A stretch of 64,000 bases of DNA, taken from the NCBI RefSeq assembly GCF_042670205.1, contig NZ_JBHUWD010000018.1:18351-82350 (forward strand), written 5' to 3'. This document shows, one piece after another, positions 52,243-60,589 of the stretch. The position numbers and the translations under genes are program-made. Each line of letters starts with the position of its first letter. Positions within the stretch are counted from its first letter, which is position 1. The notes under the pieces were generated by a model. It saw only the letters and a program-made list of their open reading frames with translations, was not told where the DNA came from and searched no databases. Source of the DNA: Luteimicrobium sp042670205 (GTDB lineage: Bacteria; Actinomycetota; Actinomycetes; Actinomycetales; Cellulomonadaceae).

Positions 52243-53304
52243 GTGACCCTCTCCATCCCCCGCACCGACGCCGCCCGGACCGACGACGCCCGGCCCCTGC
52301 GCGCGACCCTGCTCGCTGGCGGCGTCGGCGGCGCCCGGTTCACGCGCGGCCTGCGCGACCTCCTGCGGCGACGCGACGTGGCCGCCGAGCTGACCGTCGT
52401 CGTCAACACGGGCGACGACATGTGGCTCGACGGCCTGCGCGTCTGCCCCGACCTCGACACGGTCATGTACACGCTCTCGGGCGTCGTGCACGAGGAGCAG
52501 GGCTGGGGCCGGCGCGAGGAGACGGCCCGGGTCTCCGCCGAGCTGCACGCCTACGGGCTCGGCTGGCCGTGGTTCACGCTCGGCGACCTCGACATCGCGA
52601 CCCACGTCGCGCGGACCGAGCTGCTGCGCCGCGGGCTGCCACTGTCCGAGGTGACGGCCCGGCTCGCGGGGCGCTGGGAGCCCGGGGCGCGACTGCTGCC
52701 GATGAGCGACCAGAGCGTCGAGACGCACGTGGAGCTGGAGAGCGAGTCCGGCGCGTCGGACACCGTGCACTTCGAGGAGTGGTGGGTCCGGCTGCGCGCC
52801 GGGGTGCCGGCGCGCCGGTTCGTGCAGGTCGGCGTCGAGGACGCCCTCCCCGCGCCGGGCGTGCTCGACGCGATCGCCGGCGCCGACGTCGTGCTGCTGC
52901 CGCCGTCGAACCCCGTGGTGTCGGTCGGGACGATCCTTGGGGTGCCGGGGATCCGCGACGCGCTGCGCGCCACGGCGGCGCCCGTCGTCGGGGTCGCGCC
53001 CATCGTCGGGGGCGCCCCGGTGCGCGGCATGGCTGACGCGTGCCTCACGACGATCGGCGTCGAGACGACGGCCCTCGCGGTCGGCGAGCACTACGGCGCC
53101 CGGTCCACGGGCGGCCTGCTCGACGGGTGGCTCGTCGACACGGCCGACGCGGGAGCGGTGCCCGCGCTCGGCGACGCGAGCATCGAGGCGCGCGCCCTGC
53201 CGCTGCTCATGGGCGACGCCGTCGGCGACGACGGGCTGACCGCGACCGAGGCGATCGCGGCCGCCGCGCTCGACCTCGCCGGGCTGGGGTCGCGGCTCGC
53301 CTGA
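52243..53304 (+). CDS. cofD: phosphoenolpyruvyl/2-phospho-L-lactate transferase CofD (FbiA)
   Basis: It joins the activated phosphoenolpyruvyl (or lactyl) group to the deazaflavin FO, producing (dehydro-)F420-0. ATLLAGGVGGARFTRGL is the family N-terminus, and NTGDDMWLDGLRVCPDLDTVMYTLSG contains the ligands. ALPAPGVLDAI and PPSNPVVSVGTIL are further motifs. Its 353 residues are typical. GTG at 52243 has GAAGG 4 nt upstream; GTG at 52195 overlapping the ABC stop is an alternative that adds 16 residues. Confidence 0.93.
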   Translation: MTLSIPRTDAARTDDARPLRATLLAGGVGGARFTRGLRDLLRRRDVAAELTVVVNTGDDMWLDGLRVCPDLDTVMYTLSGVVHEEQGWGRREETARVSAELHAYGLGWPWFTLGDLDIATHVARTELLRRGLPLSEVTARLAGRWEPGARLLPMSDQSVETHVELESESGASDTVHFEEWWVRLRAGVPARRFVQVGVEDALPAPGVLDAIAGADVVLLPPSNPVVSVGTILGVPGIRDALRATAAPVVGVAPIVGGAPVRGMADACLTTIGVETTALAVGEHYGARSTGGLLDGWLVDTADAGAVPALGDASIEARALPLLMGDAVGDDGLTATEAIAAAALDLAGLGSRLA

Positions 53305-53435
53305 GCCATCGTCCGAGACCCGGTCACACCGCCGGCCGCATGCCGCGCGAGAGGCCGGGATCTGCTCCCCGTCGACGCTCGGGGCCGCGGATTCCGGCTC
53401 CTCGGCGACCGCCGGCGTCGATGTTCGCCGGTTGC

Positions 53436-54065
53436 TCAGGAGACGCGCGCGGCGAGGAACGCCGACGTCCGCGGCCCGACGCCGAGCGCCGCCGCGTCAT
53501 CGAGGTCGGCCGCGGTGTCGACGTCGCGGCGCAGGCTGGAGCGTGCACCGAGCGGCACGTGCCCGGCCTCGAGGTGCGCGGCCGCGGAACCCTGGCCGAA
53601 CCGCGGCCGCAGGTGCTCCGGCGAACGTCCGGTGAGCAGCGTGGTGCCGGTCCCGTCGGCGTCGGGCACGAACGCGCGCTCGTGCCCGGAGGCGTCCGCG
53701 AGCGCCGCGTCGAGGTCGGCCGGCCGCAGGGCGGGCAGGTCGCCGAGCAGCACCGCGGTCGGCGCGTCCGGGGCCGCGTCGAGGCCGGCGCGCACCGCGG
53801 CACCCAGCCCCTGCCCGGGGTCGTCGACGTGGATGACGCGCGGGCCGTCGTCGGGAACGGCCGGGAGCAGCCGGCCCTCCCCCGTCACCACGACGACGCA
53901 CGCGACCGACGGCGTCGCGAGCACCGCGTCGAGCGTGTCGAGCGCGAGGGCGTCGGCGAGCGTCCGCCGCGCGCCGGCGTCGACGTGGGTCGCGAGCCGC
54001 GACTTGGCGTCCGGCCCTCCCTTGACGGGCACGACGACGGTCCACCCGGGCGCGCGTGAGGTCAT
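53436..54065 (-). CDS. cofC: 2-phospho-L-lactate/phosphoenolpyruvate guanylyltransferase CofC (FbiD)
   Basis: It makes the GTP-activated donor for CofD. The 209-residue nucleotidyltransferase A-like protein begins MTSRAPGWTVVVPVKGG with the family motif PVKGGPDAKSRLA. VLLGDLPALRPADLDAAL carries the metal-binding Asp and GTGTTLLTG follows. The ATG at 54065 is used; the frame extends to 54176 without conserved sequence. It is convergent with cofD, so the two are neighbours but not co-transcribed. Confidence 0.92.
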   Translation of the reverse strand: MTSRAPGWTVVVPVKGGPDAKSRLATHVDAGARRTLADALALDTLDAVLATPSVACVVVVTGEGRLLPAVPDDGPRVIHVDDPGQGLGAAVRAGLDAAPDAPTAVLLGDLPALRPADLDAALADASGHERAFVPDADGTGTTLLTGRSPEHLRPRFGQGSAAAHLEAGHVPLGARSSLRRDVDTAADLDDAAALGVGPRTSAFLAARVS

Positions 54066-54129
54066 GCCCTCATTCTCGCGTCCCGCAGGAAGGGTAAGTG
54101 CCGGTCTCGCGGCGGCCCACGACCGCGAC

Positions 54130-54717
54130 TCACTGATCTGGGGCCGCTCCGGCGACGAGAGCAAGTGCCTCCTCATAGCGTCCGCCGAAGTCGATCCGCG
54201 TGACGTCGTCCCGGTCGATCGACCGCGGCTTGCGGCGCCACTCCGCCTGGGTGTCGACCTCGAGCAGCCGCAGACCCTTGTCGTCGACGGAGACGAGGGA
54301 ACCGATGTAGCAGATGTCGGGTCGGTCGAACTCCACGAACACCGACGTCGTCGGTGCCACCGCCGCCGCGGCCGTCGCAGCGCCCCGCAGATCGTCGAGC
54401 TCGACGTCAGCTGAGGGAGGCGGCCACTCGGAACGGGCTCGCAGGGCCTTGACCGTGAAGCAGTCGGGATCCGGCTCGAGGGTGACGGCCTGGATGTCCT
54501 TGAGCCGAAGCAGCGTCCAGCCGTCGAAGCTCACCCGGCTGTCGAGCTTGGCGAGAGCCACCCAGCGCTTGCCGATACCGACCACGAAACCCTCGAGGTA
54601 GTCCGCACCCCGGATCCAGCGGCGCGCGCCCACGACGAGGCGCTCGTCCCGTGCCCGCTCTAGCCGCACACGGATCGCCTTGTTGTCGATGGGTGGCTTC
54701 GACTTCTTGCTGGACAT
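54130..54717 (-). CDS. uncharacterised two-barrel protein
   Basis: A 195-residue soluble protein that I do not recognise. Two halves look alike. The first has DYLEGFVVGIGKRWVALAKL and then DGWTLLRLKDIQAV; the second has CYIGSLVSVDDKGLRLLEV and then RSIDRDDVTRIDFGGRYEEAL. Each could be a small Sm/SH3-like beta barrel. ATG 54717 is assigned. A decayed copy of its C-terminal half lies just upstream (54906-55080). It and its copy occur where gene order is irregular, suggesting acquired DNA. Confidence 0.6.
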   Translation of the reverse strand: MSSKKSKPPIDNKAIRVRLERARDERLVVGARRWIRGADYLEGFVVGIGKRWVALAKLDSRVSFDGWTLLRLKDIQAVTLEPDPDCFTVKALRARSEWPPPSADVELDDLRGAATAAAAVAPTTSVFVEFDRPDICYIGSLVSVDDKGLRLLEVDTQAEWRRKPRSIDRDDVTRIDFGGRYEEALALVAGAAPDQ

Positions 54718-55132
54718 GCACCCATGATGCCGGTCGGCTGCGAACACCTCGGCGTTGGTCGACCGGGCGGGCACGATGAGTGCAGTCAGCGTCGAAAGGA
54801 AGAACAAGAGGCGAAGGATCGCGGAGACGTCGCACGCAGGCCAGGCGCGCCAGGCCTGACGCCCGTCTCCTGGTGCGGGCCCCCGGCTCGGGTCCAGGTC
54901 CTCGATCAGCTTTTCGGCCGCGGTCCGGCCACGAGCGCCGGCGCGCCCTCGTAACGTCCATCAAAAGTCGATCGGGTCACGTCGCCCGGATCGATCGAGC
55001 GCGCCATGCGACGCACTGCGCTCCTTGCGTGTCGACCTTCAGGAGACGCAGCCGGTCACTCTGGACACGACCCACCATGCCCCCGTCGACGCGACGCCTG
55101 CGTCGCGGTCTCGAGGCAGGCACTATTGACGC
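54718..55132. other. 415-bp region between two opposite genes, mostly relics
   Basis: The distal part holds a pseudogene remnant (54906-55080). The proximal part, 54718-54905, has no frame with a recognisable product. The last 50 bases carry the promoter region of the HhH-GPD gene; no strong -35/-10 pair was identified. Confidence 0.5.
54906..55080 (-). pseudogene. frameshifted fragment duplicated from the 54130-54717 gene
   Basis: Conceptual translation on the minus strand reads RVQSDRLRLLKVDTQGAQC. After a shift of frame it reads RSIDPGDVTRSTFDGRYEGA then PALVAGPRPKS and a stop. This matches the end of the neighbouring gene (KGLRLLEVDTQ ... RSIDRDDVTRIDFGGRYEEALALVAG). It has no start, and the first half of the gene is missing, so it is dead. 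Confidence 0.8.
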
Positions 55133-55735
55133 ATGACCGCGCAACTCTGGCTCACCGGGGACGCCGACGCCGACGCGCTCCTGAGCACCGACCCGTTCGC
55201 CCTGCTCGTGGGCATGCTGCTGGACCAGCAGGTCCCGATGGAGACGGCGTTCGCGGGTCCGGCGAAGATCGCTGACCGGATGGGCGGGCTGAGCGTCCGC
55301 GCCGTCGCGGACGCGCCCCCGGACGACCTGGCGGCGCTGTTCGCGCAGCCGCCCGCGGTGCACCGCTTCCCGGGTTCGATGGCGCAGCGCGTCCAGGCGC
55401 TCGCGCGGATCGTCGTCGAGCAGTACGACGGTGACACGTCGCGCCTGTGGACCGCGGCCGACGACGCCGGGAACGACCCCGGCGCAAGGACCGTCCTGGC
55501 GCGGCTCGAGGCGCTCCCCGGTTTCGGGGCGCAGAAGGCCCGGATCTTCCTGGCACTCCTCGGCAAGCAGTATGGCGTGGAGCCCGACGGATGGCGCGAG
55601 CTCGCGGGACCCTACGGCGAACCCGGGTCGCGACGCTCGGTCGCGGACGTCGTCGACGAGGCCTCGCTCCAGGAGGTCCGGGCCACGAAGAAGGCCGTCA
55701 AGGCCGAGGCGGCCGCCAAGAGGAAGACCCGCTGA
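55133..55735 (+). CDS. HhH-GPD-type base excision DNA repair protein
   Basis: A 200-residue member of an actinobacterial family related to DNA glycosylases. It has LLVGMLLDQQVPMETAFAGP (residues about 24-43), and a helix-hairpin-helix LEALPGFGAQKARIFLALLG near residue 130. The catalytic Lys/Asp of known glycosylases cannot be placed with confidence; activity is unknown. ATG 55133. Its stop overlaps the next start by one base (TGATG). Confidence 0.85.
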   Translation: MTAQLWLTGDADADALLSTDPFALLVGMLLDQQVPMETAFAGPAKIADRMGGLSVRAVADAPPDDLAALFAQPPAVHRFPGSMAQRVQALARIVVEQYDGDTSRLWTAADDAGNDPGARTVLARLEALPGFGAQKARIFLALLGKQYGVEPDGWRELAGPYGEPGSRRSVADVVDEASLQEVRATKKAVKAEAAAKRKTR

Positions 55736-56139
55736 TGCCGCTGCCGTCCTCGATCCCGCAGGGTGCGAAGCGCTGGTTCAACCCGCACGTCATGCCGCTC
55801 ACGGAGCGGTTCCCGCCGTTCGGTGTCGTCGAGCACGTCGGACGGCGCAGCGGGCGCGCATTCCGCACGCCCGTGGTCGCGATGGCGCGACGGCGGCTCG
55901 ACGGCGGGATCGACGTCGTGTTCGCGCTGCCGTACGGCCCCCGCGTCGACTGGGTCCGCAACGGCGAGGCAGCCGGTGGCCTGACCCTGGTCCGCAAGGG
56001 CGTGCGCTACCGGCTGGGCGATCTCCGGCTCGTCCACGGCCCCGAGGCCGTGGCCCTGCTCCCCTGGTTCCCGCGGACGTTCCTCGGCGCTCTCGGCACC
56101 GAGGACGTCCTGCTCGCGCGCCCCCGACGCGCGTCCTGA
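55735..56139 (+). CDS. DDN-like deazaflavin(F420)-dependent nitroreductase family protein
   Basis: A 134-residue split-barrel protein. FGVVEHVGRRSGRAFRTPVV and the VDWVRNGEAAGG segment resemble the F420-binding core of DDN of Mycobacterium tuberculosis. The short length suits the family. The substrate is unknown. It lies in a region with cofD, cofC, cofE and an FGD-like gene, consistent with F420 as cofactor (inferred). Coupled to the HhH-GPD gene by TGATG. Confidence 0.8.
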   Translation: MPLPSSIPQGAKRWFNPHVMPLTERFPPFGVVEHVGRRSGRAFRTPVVAMARRRLDGGIDVVFALPYGPRVDWVRNGEAAGGLTLVRKGVRYRLGDLRLVHGPEAVALLPWFPRTFLGALGTEDVLLARPRRAS

Positions 56140-56144
56140 GCGAC

Positions 56145-57122
56145 TCAGACGGCCGCGTCCCACCAGTCCAGGAGCCGGGTCCCGTAGAGCGTGAGCCACG
56201 GCGACGCCTCGCCGGGCGGGACGTCGACGTGGAACCAGACGCGTCCCGGGTACCGCTCCCGCTGGAGCCACGTGCCGTCGGGCTGCCGCGCGGAGCGGAC
56301 CAGCTCGACCGCGTCAGCCATCCGCGGGTCCCGGCCGCGCCCGTCGAGCGCGTCGGCCCGGCGGAAGTGGTCGGCGGCGCGCAGCACGCTGTAGTGCCAC
56401 CGGAACGGGTAGGCGTAGGCGTCGATGCCGTCCGTGATCGGCTCGCCCGTCGTCAGACGCCGGAACAGCCCTCGACGCAGGAGGTACTCCTCGCCGCCGT
56501 GCCGGGCGGACCGCGTGGCGTCCGTCCCGCGGCCGGCCTCCTCGAGCGCGAGCAGCCCGCCGAGCGCGTTGAGGGTCGAGCTCACGGACGAGCGCACGGA
56601 ACCGTCGACCCAGGCGCAGTTCCACCCGCCCTCCGCGGTCGCGTGCCGGACGAACCAGTCGGCGATGCCCGCCACGTCGGCCCCGAGCCACACGCCGTTG
56701 GCGAGCGTGTACCCGTTGATGCAGCAGTCGACCTCGCCGCCCCAGTAGGGCAGGTCGTCGTACTCCCAGCGGCACCCGTCGGCGAGGAGCTCGACGGTGC
56801 CACGCTCCCGGAGCACCTCGGGGTCGAGCCCCCACTCCCGCAGGGCGTTGAGGCTCCACGTCGTCGCGGTCCACGGCTGGCCGGCGCCGGGGCGGGCCTC
56901 CGGACCGTGGAAGTCGAAGTCGGCGGGGAAGTACGCGCCCCCGGCCCATCGGCCGTCGTCGTCCTGGTGCGCGAGGAGGCGGGCGCCGAAGCCCTCGGTC
57001 GCGACCCGGGCGCGCGTCGCCTCCCAGACGGCCGCCGGCTCGTGGAGAAGGTCACGCTCGACCCGCCAGCGCAGCGCCGGGTCCTGGTCGAGCAGCCAGG
57101 AGGTCGTCGTGAGCGTGGTCAT
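56145..57122 (-). CDS. terpene cyclase/prenyltransferase-like alpha-toroid protein
   Basis: A 325-residue protein of the squalene-cyclase/prenyltransferase toroid type. Repeated QW-like units can be seen: HQDDDGRWAGG, TATTWSLNALREWG, TAEGGWNCAW and SARQPDGTWLQR. No signal or membrane segment exists, and the DxDD or DxDTT motif of true cyclases is absent, so it may not be a cyclase. It starts at ATG 57122 after GAGGG. It is convergent with the DDN-like gene (5-bp gap) and downstream of cofE. Function unknown. Confidence 0.65.
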   Translation of the reverse strand: MTTLTTTSWLLDQDPALRWRVERDLLHEPAAVWEATRARVATEGFGARLLAHQDDDGRWAGGAYFPADFDFHGPEARPGAGQPWTATTWSLNALREWGLDPEVLRERGTVELLADGCRWEYDDLPYWGGEVDCCINGYTLANGVWLGADVAGIADWFVRHATAEGGWNCAWVDGSVRSSVSSTLNALGGLLALEEAGRGTDATRSARHGGEEYLLRRGLFRRLTTGEPITDGIDAYAYPFRWHYSVLRAADHFRRADALDGRGRDPRMADAVELVRSARQPDGTWLQRERYPGRVWFHVDVPPGEASPWLTLYGTRLLDWWDAAV

Positions 57123-57156
57123 CGTCCCTCGCCTCCCAGCGACCGTCACGGACCGG

Positions 57157-58032
57157 TCAGAGCGCGCTCTCCACCTGCGACTCGGCGTCGTTGTAGCCCT
57201 GCTCGTACCCGCTGGTGAAGCCCTCCGAGCGGCCCGCCTCGACGCCCTCGTCGTACCCGGCGTCGTAGCCGTCGTCGTACGCCTCGGCGCTGCCGGTGCG
57301 GAACATGTCGTCCTCGGCGGGGCGGACGATCGCCCGGGCGCCCGGCCCGTCCTCCGCCGTGACCCAGGCGTCCGCGCCACGCACGACGGCGACCGGCACG
57401 CCGTCGCTCTTGCCGCGCACCAGCTCGGTCGCCGCAGCGAGCTCGTCGGCCACCGCGACGACCGTCGCCGTGAGGGGCCGTCCCTCGAGGTCCGCCGAGC
57501 CGCGGAGGTCGTCGAGCACGACGACGCCCGCGGCGCCGATCGCGATGTCCGTGACACCCTGCCGCCACGCGCGACCCGCGGTGTCCGCGACGACGACGCC
57601 GACGCTGCGGCCCGTCGCCTGCGCGAGGCCCGCGCGGATCCGCCGGGCGGACGCGTCGGGGTCCTCGGGGAGCAGCAGCACGGTGCCCGGGGGGACGTTG
57701 CTCGCGTCGACGCCGGCCGCGGCCATCACGAGGCCCAGCCTGTTCTCGACGATCCGCGTCACGCCGCCCGCGTGCTCGCGCGTGGCGACGACCCGGACGG
57801 TCTCGTCGGTGATGGCCTGCTCGCGGTCGTCGGCGCGCACCAGGCGCCCTTCGGCCTTGGAGACGATCTTGCTCGCGACGACGACGACGTCACCGTCCTC
57901 CAGCCCGGCGGCGGGGTCTCCCCCACCGTCCGCCGCGGTGAGCGCCGCCACCACGAGGCGCGCGACGTCGTCGCCGGCCCCGACCTCGCCGATGCCCTCC
58001 ACCGGGCGCACCCACAGACCGCTCGTCGCCAT
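57157..58032 (-). CDS. cofE: coenzyme F420:L-glutamate ligase CofE (FbiB N-terminal type), with a Gly/Tyr repeat tail
   Basis: It adds gamma-linked glutamates to F420-0. The 291-residue protein has DVVVVASKIVSKAEGRLV (about 47-64), VPPGTVLLLPEDPDASARRIRAGL, VVVADTAGRAWRQGVTDIAIG and VAVVRGADAW. The FMN-binding nitroreductase domain of mycobacterial FbiB is missing. Instead the last 40 residues repeat Y-x-x-G with many Asp/Glu: DDGYDAGYDEGVEAGRSEG then TSGYEQGYNDAES. ATG 58032 (GAGG just upstream) and ATG 58041 are both possible starts. Confidence 0.9.
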   Translation of the reverse strand: MATSGLWVRPVEGIGEVGAGDDVARLVVAALTAADGGGDPAAGLEDGDVVVVASKIVSKAEGRLVRADDREQAITDETVRVVATREHAGGVTRIVENRLGLVMAAAGVDASNVPPGTVLLLPEDPDASARRIRAGLAQATGRSVGVVVADTAGRAWRQGVTDIAIGAAGVVVLDDLRGSADLEGRPLTATVVAVADELAAATELVRGKSDGVPVAVVRGADAWVTAEDGPGARAIVRPAEDDMFRTGSAEAYDDGYDAGYDEGVEAGRSEGFTSGYEQGYNDAESQVESAL

Positions 58033-58143
58033 GCCCCTCATCTCTCCGTGCGTCGCAGGGGCAGGCCGTCACCGTGCCCCGCGTCCATTGTGCCGACGTT
58101 GTCCAGCGCTGGGCGGGTTCGCGACCGCGGGGCCCGCACCCGG

Positions 58144-58530
58144 TCAGCGGGTGGGCGCCGCGCCGAGCCCGGGGACGACGCCGTCCCGCGGCCGCAGCGC
58201 GGGAGGCGCGGGCCACGGCAGGACGTGTCGTTCGACCGGCGTGTCGATCGCGCCGAAGTCGTCGGTCTGCACGACGACGCGCTCGGGGGTCACCTCGACG
58301 AGGCGCACCCGCACGGGCTCGTCGTCGTCGTGGTCGAGCAGCCACACGCCGCTCAGCCAGCCCAGGCCGGTGTCCTCGAGCGCCTCCTCGGCGTCGGGCC
58401 AGTCGACGGCGCGCGTGAGGTCGTGCCCGAGGAGGGACACGGCGACCCAGCGGTCGCCCTCGGGCCGGAGCCAGCCGACGACCTCACGGTCGCCGGCACG
58501 CCGGTGAGACACCCAGTCGGACGGCAGCAT
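58144..58530 (-). CDS. hypothetical protein
   Basis: A 128-residue, soluble, acidic protein with no family I recognise. It has a Trp-rich stretch, EVVGWLRPEGDRWVAVSLLG (about 16-35), and LGWLSGVWLLDHDDDEPVRV near residue 60. No signal peptide or membrane segment is present. It lies between the LLM gene and cofE on the same strand, with 41-bp and 111-bp gaps, and may share their transcript. Confidence 0.6.
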   Translation of the reverse strand: MLPSDWVSHRRAGDREVVGWLRPEGDRWVAVSLLGHDLTRAVDWPDAEEALEDTGLGWLSGVWLLDHDDDEPVRVRLVEVTPERVVVQTDDFGAIDTPVERHVLPWPAPPALRPRDGVVPGLGAAPTR

Positions 58531-58571
58531 GCGGCGAGGCTACCGACCTTCCGGCCGCGCGCCCACCGGAA

Positions 58572-59570
58572 TCAGCGGCTGAGCTTCGGCAGGACCTCGC
58601 GCCCGAAGACCTCGATCCACTCGCGCTGGTTGCGCCCGACGTTGTGGAGGTAGACGCGGTCGAAGCCCAGGTCGACGTACTTCTGGATCGCGGCGCGGTG
58701 CACGTCGGGGTCGGACGAGATGACCATGCGGCCCTCGAAGTCCTCGGGGCGCACGAGCTTCGCCATCTGCTCGAACTCGAAGGGAGAGCGGATGTCGGCC
58801 TTGGGGAACTTCATGCCGCCGTTGGGCCACTCGTGCATCGCGTTGGCGAGCGCCTCCTCGTCGGTCGGCGCCCACGACAGGTGGATCTGGAGCGCACGAG
58901 GCATGCGCTCGGGGTCGCGCCCGGACTCGCGCACGCCCTCGTCGAACTTCCCGAACAGCATGGAGATCTTCTCGAGCGGGGCACCCACGGTGATGAGGCC
59001 GTCCGCGACCTTGCCCGCACGCTTCGCGGTCACCGGGCCGCCGGTGGCCACGAGGACCTCGGGGGCCTCCTCCGGCATGGTCCATAGGCGCGTCGACTCG
59101 AGCTTGTAGAACTGGCCCGCGTGCTTGGTGTCCTTGCCGGCGAGCGAGGACGTGAAGAGCTTCTTGATGATGTCGATGGCCTCGAACATGCGGTTGATGC
59201 GCTCGGGCGCCTCGGGCCAGTACTGGGCGGTGATGTGCTCGTTGAGCGCCTCGCCCGAGCCCAGGCCGAGCCAGTGCCGCCCGGGGTACATCGCGGCGAG
59301 CGTCGCCGACGCCTGCGCCACCATCGCCGGGTGCCACCGGAACGTCGGCGCGGTCACGCCGGGCCCCATGTCGCCCGTCGTCCGCTCGCCGAGCGCCGTC
59401 AGGACGTTCCACACGAAGGGCGACTCGCCCTGCGCGGGAACCCACGGCTGGAAGTGGTCGGCCGCCATGACGCCCGAGAAGCCGTGCTGCTCCGCGTAGG
59501 CGGACAGCTCGACGGCCTCCATGGGGTGGAACTGCTCGAGCTCTGCCACGTATCCGATCGTCAGACCCAT
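58572..59570 (-). CDS. LLM class F420-dependent oxidoreductase (FGD-like)
   Basis: A 332-residue TIM barrel of the luciferase-like class. It starts MGLTIGYVAELEQFHPMEAV, and AADHFQPWVPAQGESPFVWN, GPGVTAPTFRWHPAMVAQ and WLGLGSGEALNEHI are the motifs of the F420-dependent glucose-6-phosphate dehydrogenase family. The G6P contacts cannot be verified. ATG 59570 lies inside the 3' end of the WYL gene, with 10 bp of overlap, so the pair is co-translated. Confidence 0.88.
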   Translation of the reverse strand: MGLTIGYVAELEQFHPMEAVELSAYAEQHGFSGVMAADHFQPWVPAQGESPFVWNVLTALGERTTGDMGPGVTAPTFRWHPAMVAQASATLAAMYPGRHWLGLGSGEALNEHITAQYWPEAPERINRMFEAIDIIKKLFTSSLAGKDTKHAGQFYKLESTRLWTMPEEAPEVLVATGGPVTAKRAGKVADGLITVGAPLEKISMLFGKFDEGVRESGRDPERMPRALQIHLSWAPTDEEALANAMHEWPNGGMKFPKADIRSPFEFEQMAKLVRPEDFEGRMVISSDPDVHRAAIQKYVDLGFDRVYLHNVGRNQREWIEVFGREVLPKLSR

Positions 59571-60571
59571 GGTGCCGAGCCTACGTCCGCGCGAGCCCCG
59601 TTCACGCGCGCACGCAGGCGCAGCGCGAACTCGTCCAGCAGCGCCAGCAGCTCGCGCGGCCGCTCGACGACGAACGGCCGGTCGAGCGCGGCCAGCACGC
59701 CGGGGAGCCAGTCGAGGCGGTCGGCCCCGAGCTCGACCCGGAGCCACCCGTCACCGCTCCCCGGCGCGTCGGCACGGACCCGCGCGACCGACGCCGGCAG
59801 GAACCGGCGGACCTCCGGCTCCGTGGCCCGGACCCGCACCCGGACCTCGTACCGGTAGCCCGCGCCCTGCAGCTCCTCGAGCCGTGCGACGGCGTCGTAC
59901 CCGGAAGGCGGGCGGAAGCGCCCCGCGAGCGTTCGCGCCCGCTCGACCCGGTCGAGGCGGAACGTCCGCTCGGCCCCGCGGTCGAGCGCGAGCCCGGTGA
60001 GGTACCACCGTCCGGCGCGCCGCACGAGGCCGTACGGGTGGACGACGCGCGGCGCCGGGCCGGCCGGCTCGCCGCGGCGCCGGTGCACGATCTCCAGGGG
60101 GCGGTGTTCACGGACCGCGTCCGCGACGGTCAGCAGGACCGTGGCCGCCACCGGCTCGTCGGCGTCGTCGGGCACGACGGCCGCCGCGAGCACCGACGCG
60201 AGCCGGTCGGCGGACGGGGCCGGGAGCACGCGCTGGATCTTGGCCGCTGCCGTGGCCGCCGGCACGTCCGACTCGTCGCGGCCCCCCGCCACGGCGAGCG
60301 CGACGACCACCGCGAGCCCCTCGTCGTCGGTGAGCATGAGCGGCGGGAGCCGGTAGCCCGGCCCGAGCCGGTACCCGCCGTAGCGGCCGCGGACGGACTC
60401 GACGGGGACCCCCGCGTCGAGCAGGCGGACGACGTCACGGCGCACCGTGCGCTCGTCGACGCCGAGCCGCTGCGCGAGCTCGCGCCGCCCCCGCAGGCCG
60501 CCCGACTCCAGGAGGTCGAGAAGCGCGAGCATCCGTACGCCCGTCCCGGTCCCCGTTCCCGTTCCCGTCAT
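59561..60571 (-). CDS. WYL-domain transcriptional regulator (YafY type)
   Basis: A 336-residue HTH-WYL-WCX protein. The winged helix covers about 14-70 (LAQRLGVDERTVRRDVVRLL is the recognition helix region). The WYL domain lies at about 135-210, in which RAGRWYLTGLALDRG bears a W-Y-L motif. The ligand is not known. The first codons encode Thr-Gly five times from an ACGGGA-type hexamer tract. GGAGGAGG precedes ATG 60571. It is divergent from the VOC gene and upstream of the LLM gene it may control. Confidence 0.88.
   Translation of the reverse strand: MTGTGTGTGTGVRMLALLDLLESGGLRGRRELAQRLGVDERTVRRDVVRLLDAGVPVESVRGRYGGYRLGPGYRLPPLMLTDDEGLAVVVALAVAGGRDESDVPAATAAAKIQRVLPAPSADRLASVLAAAVVPDDADEPVAATVLLTVADAVREHRPLEIVHRRRGEPAGPAPRVVHPYGLVRRAGRWYLTGLALDRGAERTFRLDRVERARTLAGRFRPPSGYDAVARLEELQGAGYRYEVRVRVRATEPEVRRFLPASVARVRADAPGSGDGWLRVELGADRLDWLPGVLAALDRPFVVERPRELLALLDEFALRLRARVNGARADVGSAPWV
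60539..60568. repeat. hexanucleotide tract at the start of the WYL gene
   Basis: Five near-perfect copies of ACGGGN/ACCGGG (minus strand) encode Thr-Gly repeats directly after the start codon. Slippage by whole units would keep frame. Confidence 0.6.
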
Positions 60572-60589
60572 GACCTCCTCCGCCCAAGT

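Noticed and set aside
54407..54964. 185-codon minus-strand frame spanning the intact gene and its remnant
   Set aside because: It is a chance opening in another frame across 54717 with no conserved sequence; the remnant is better explained as a frameshifted copy.
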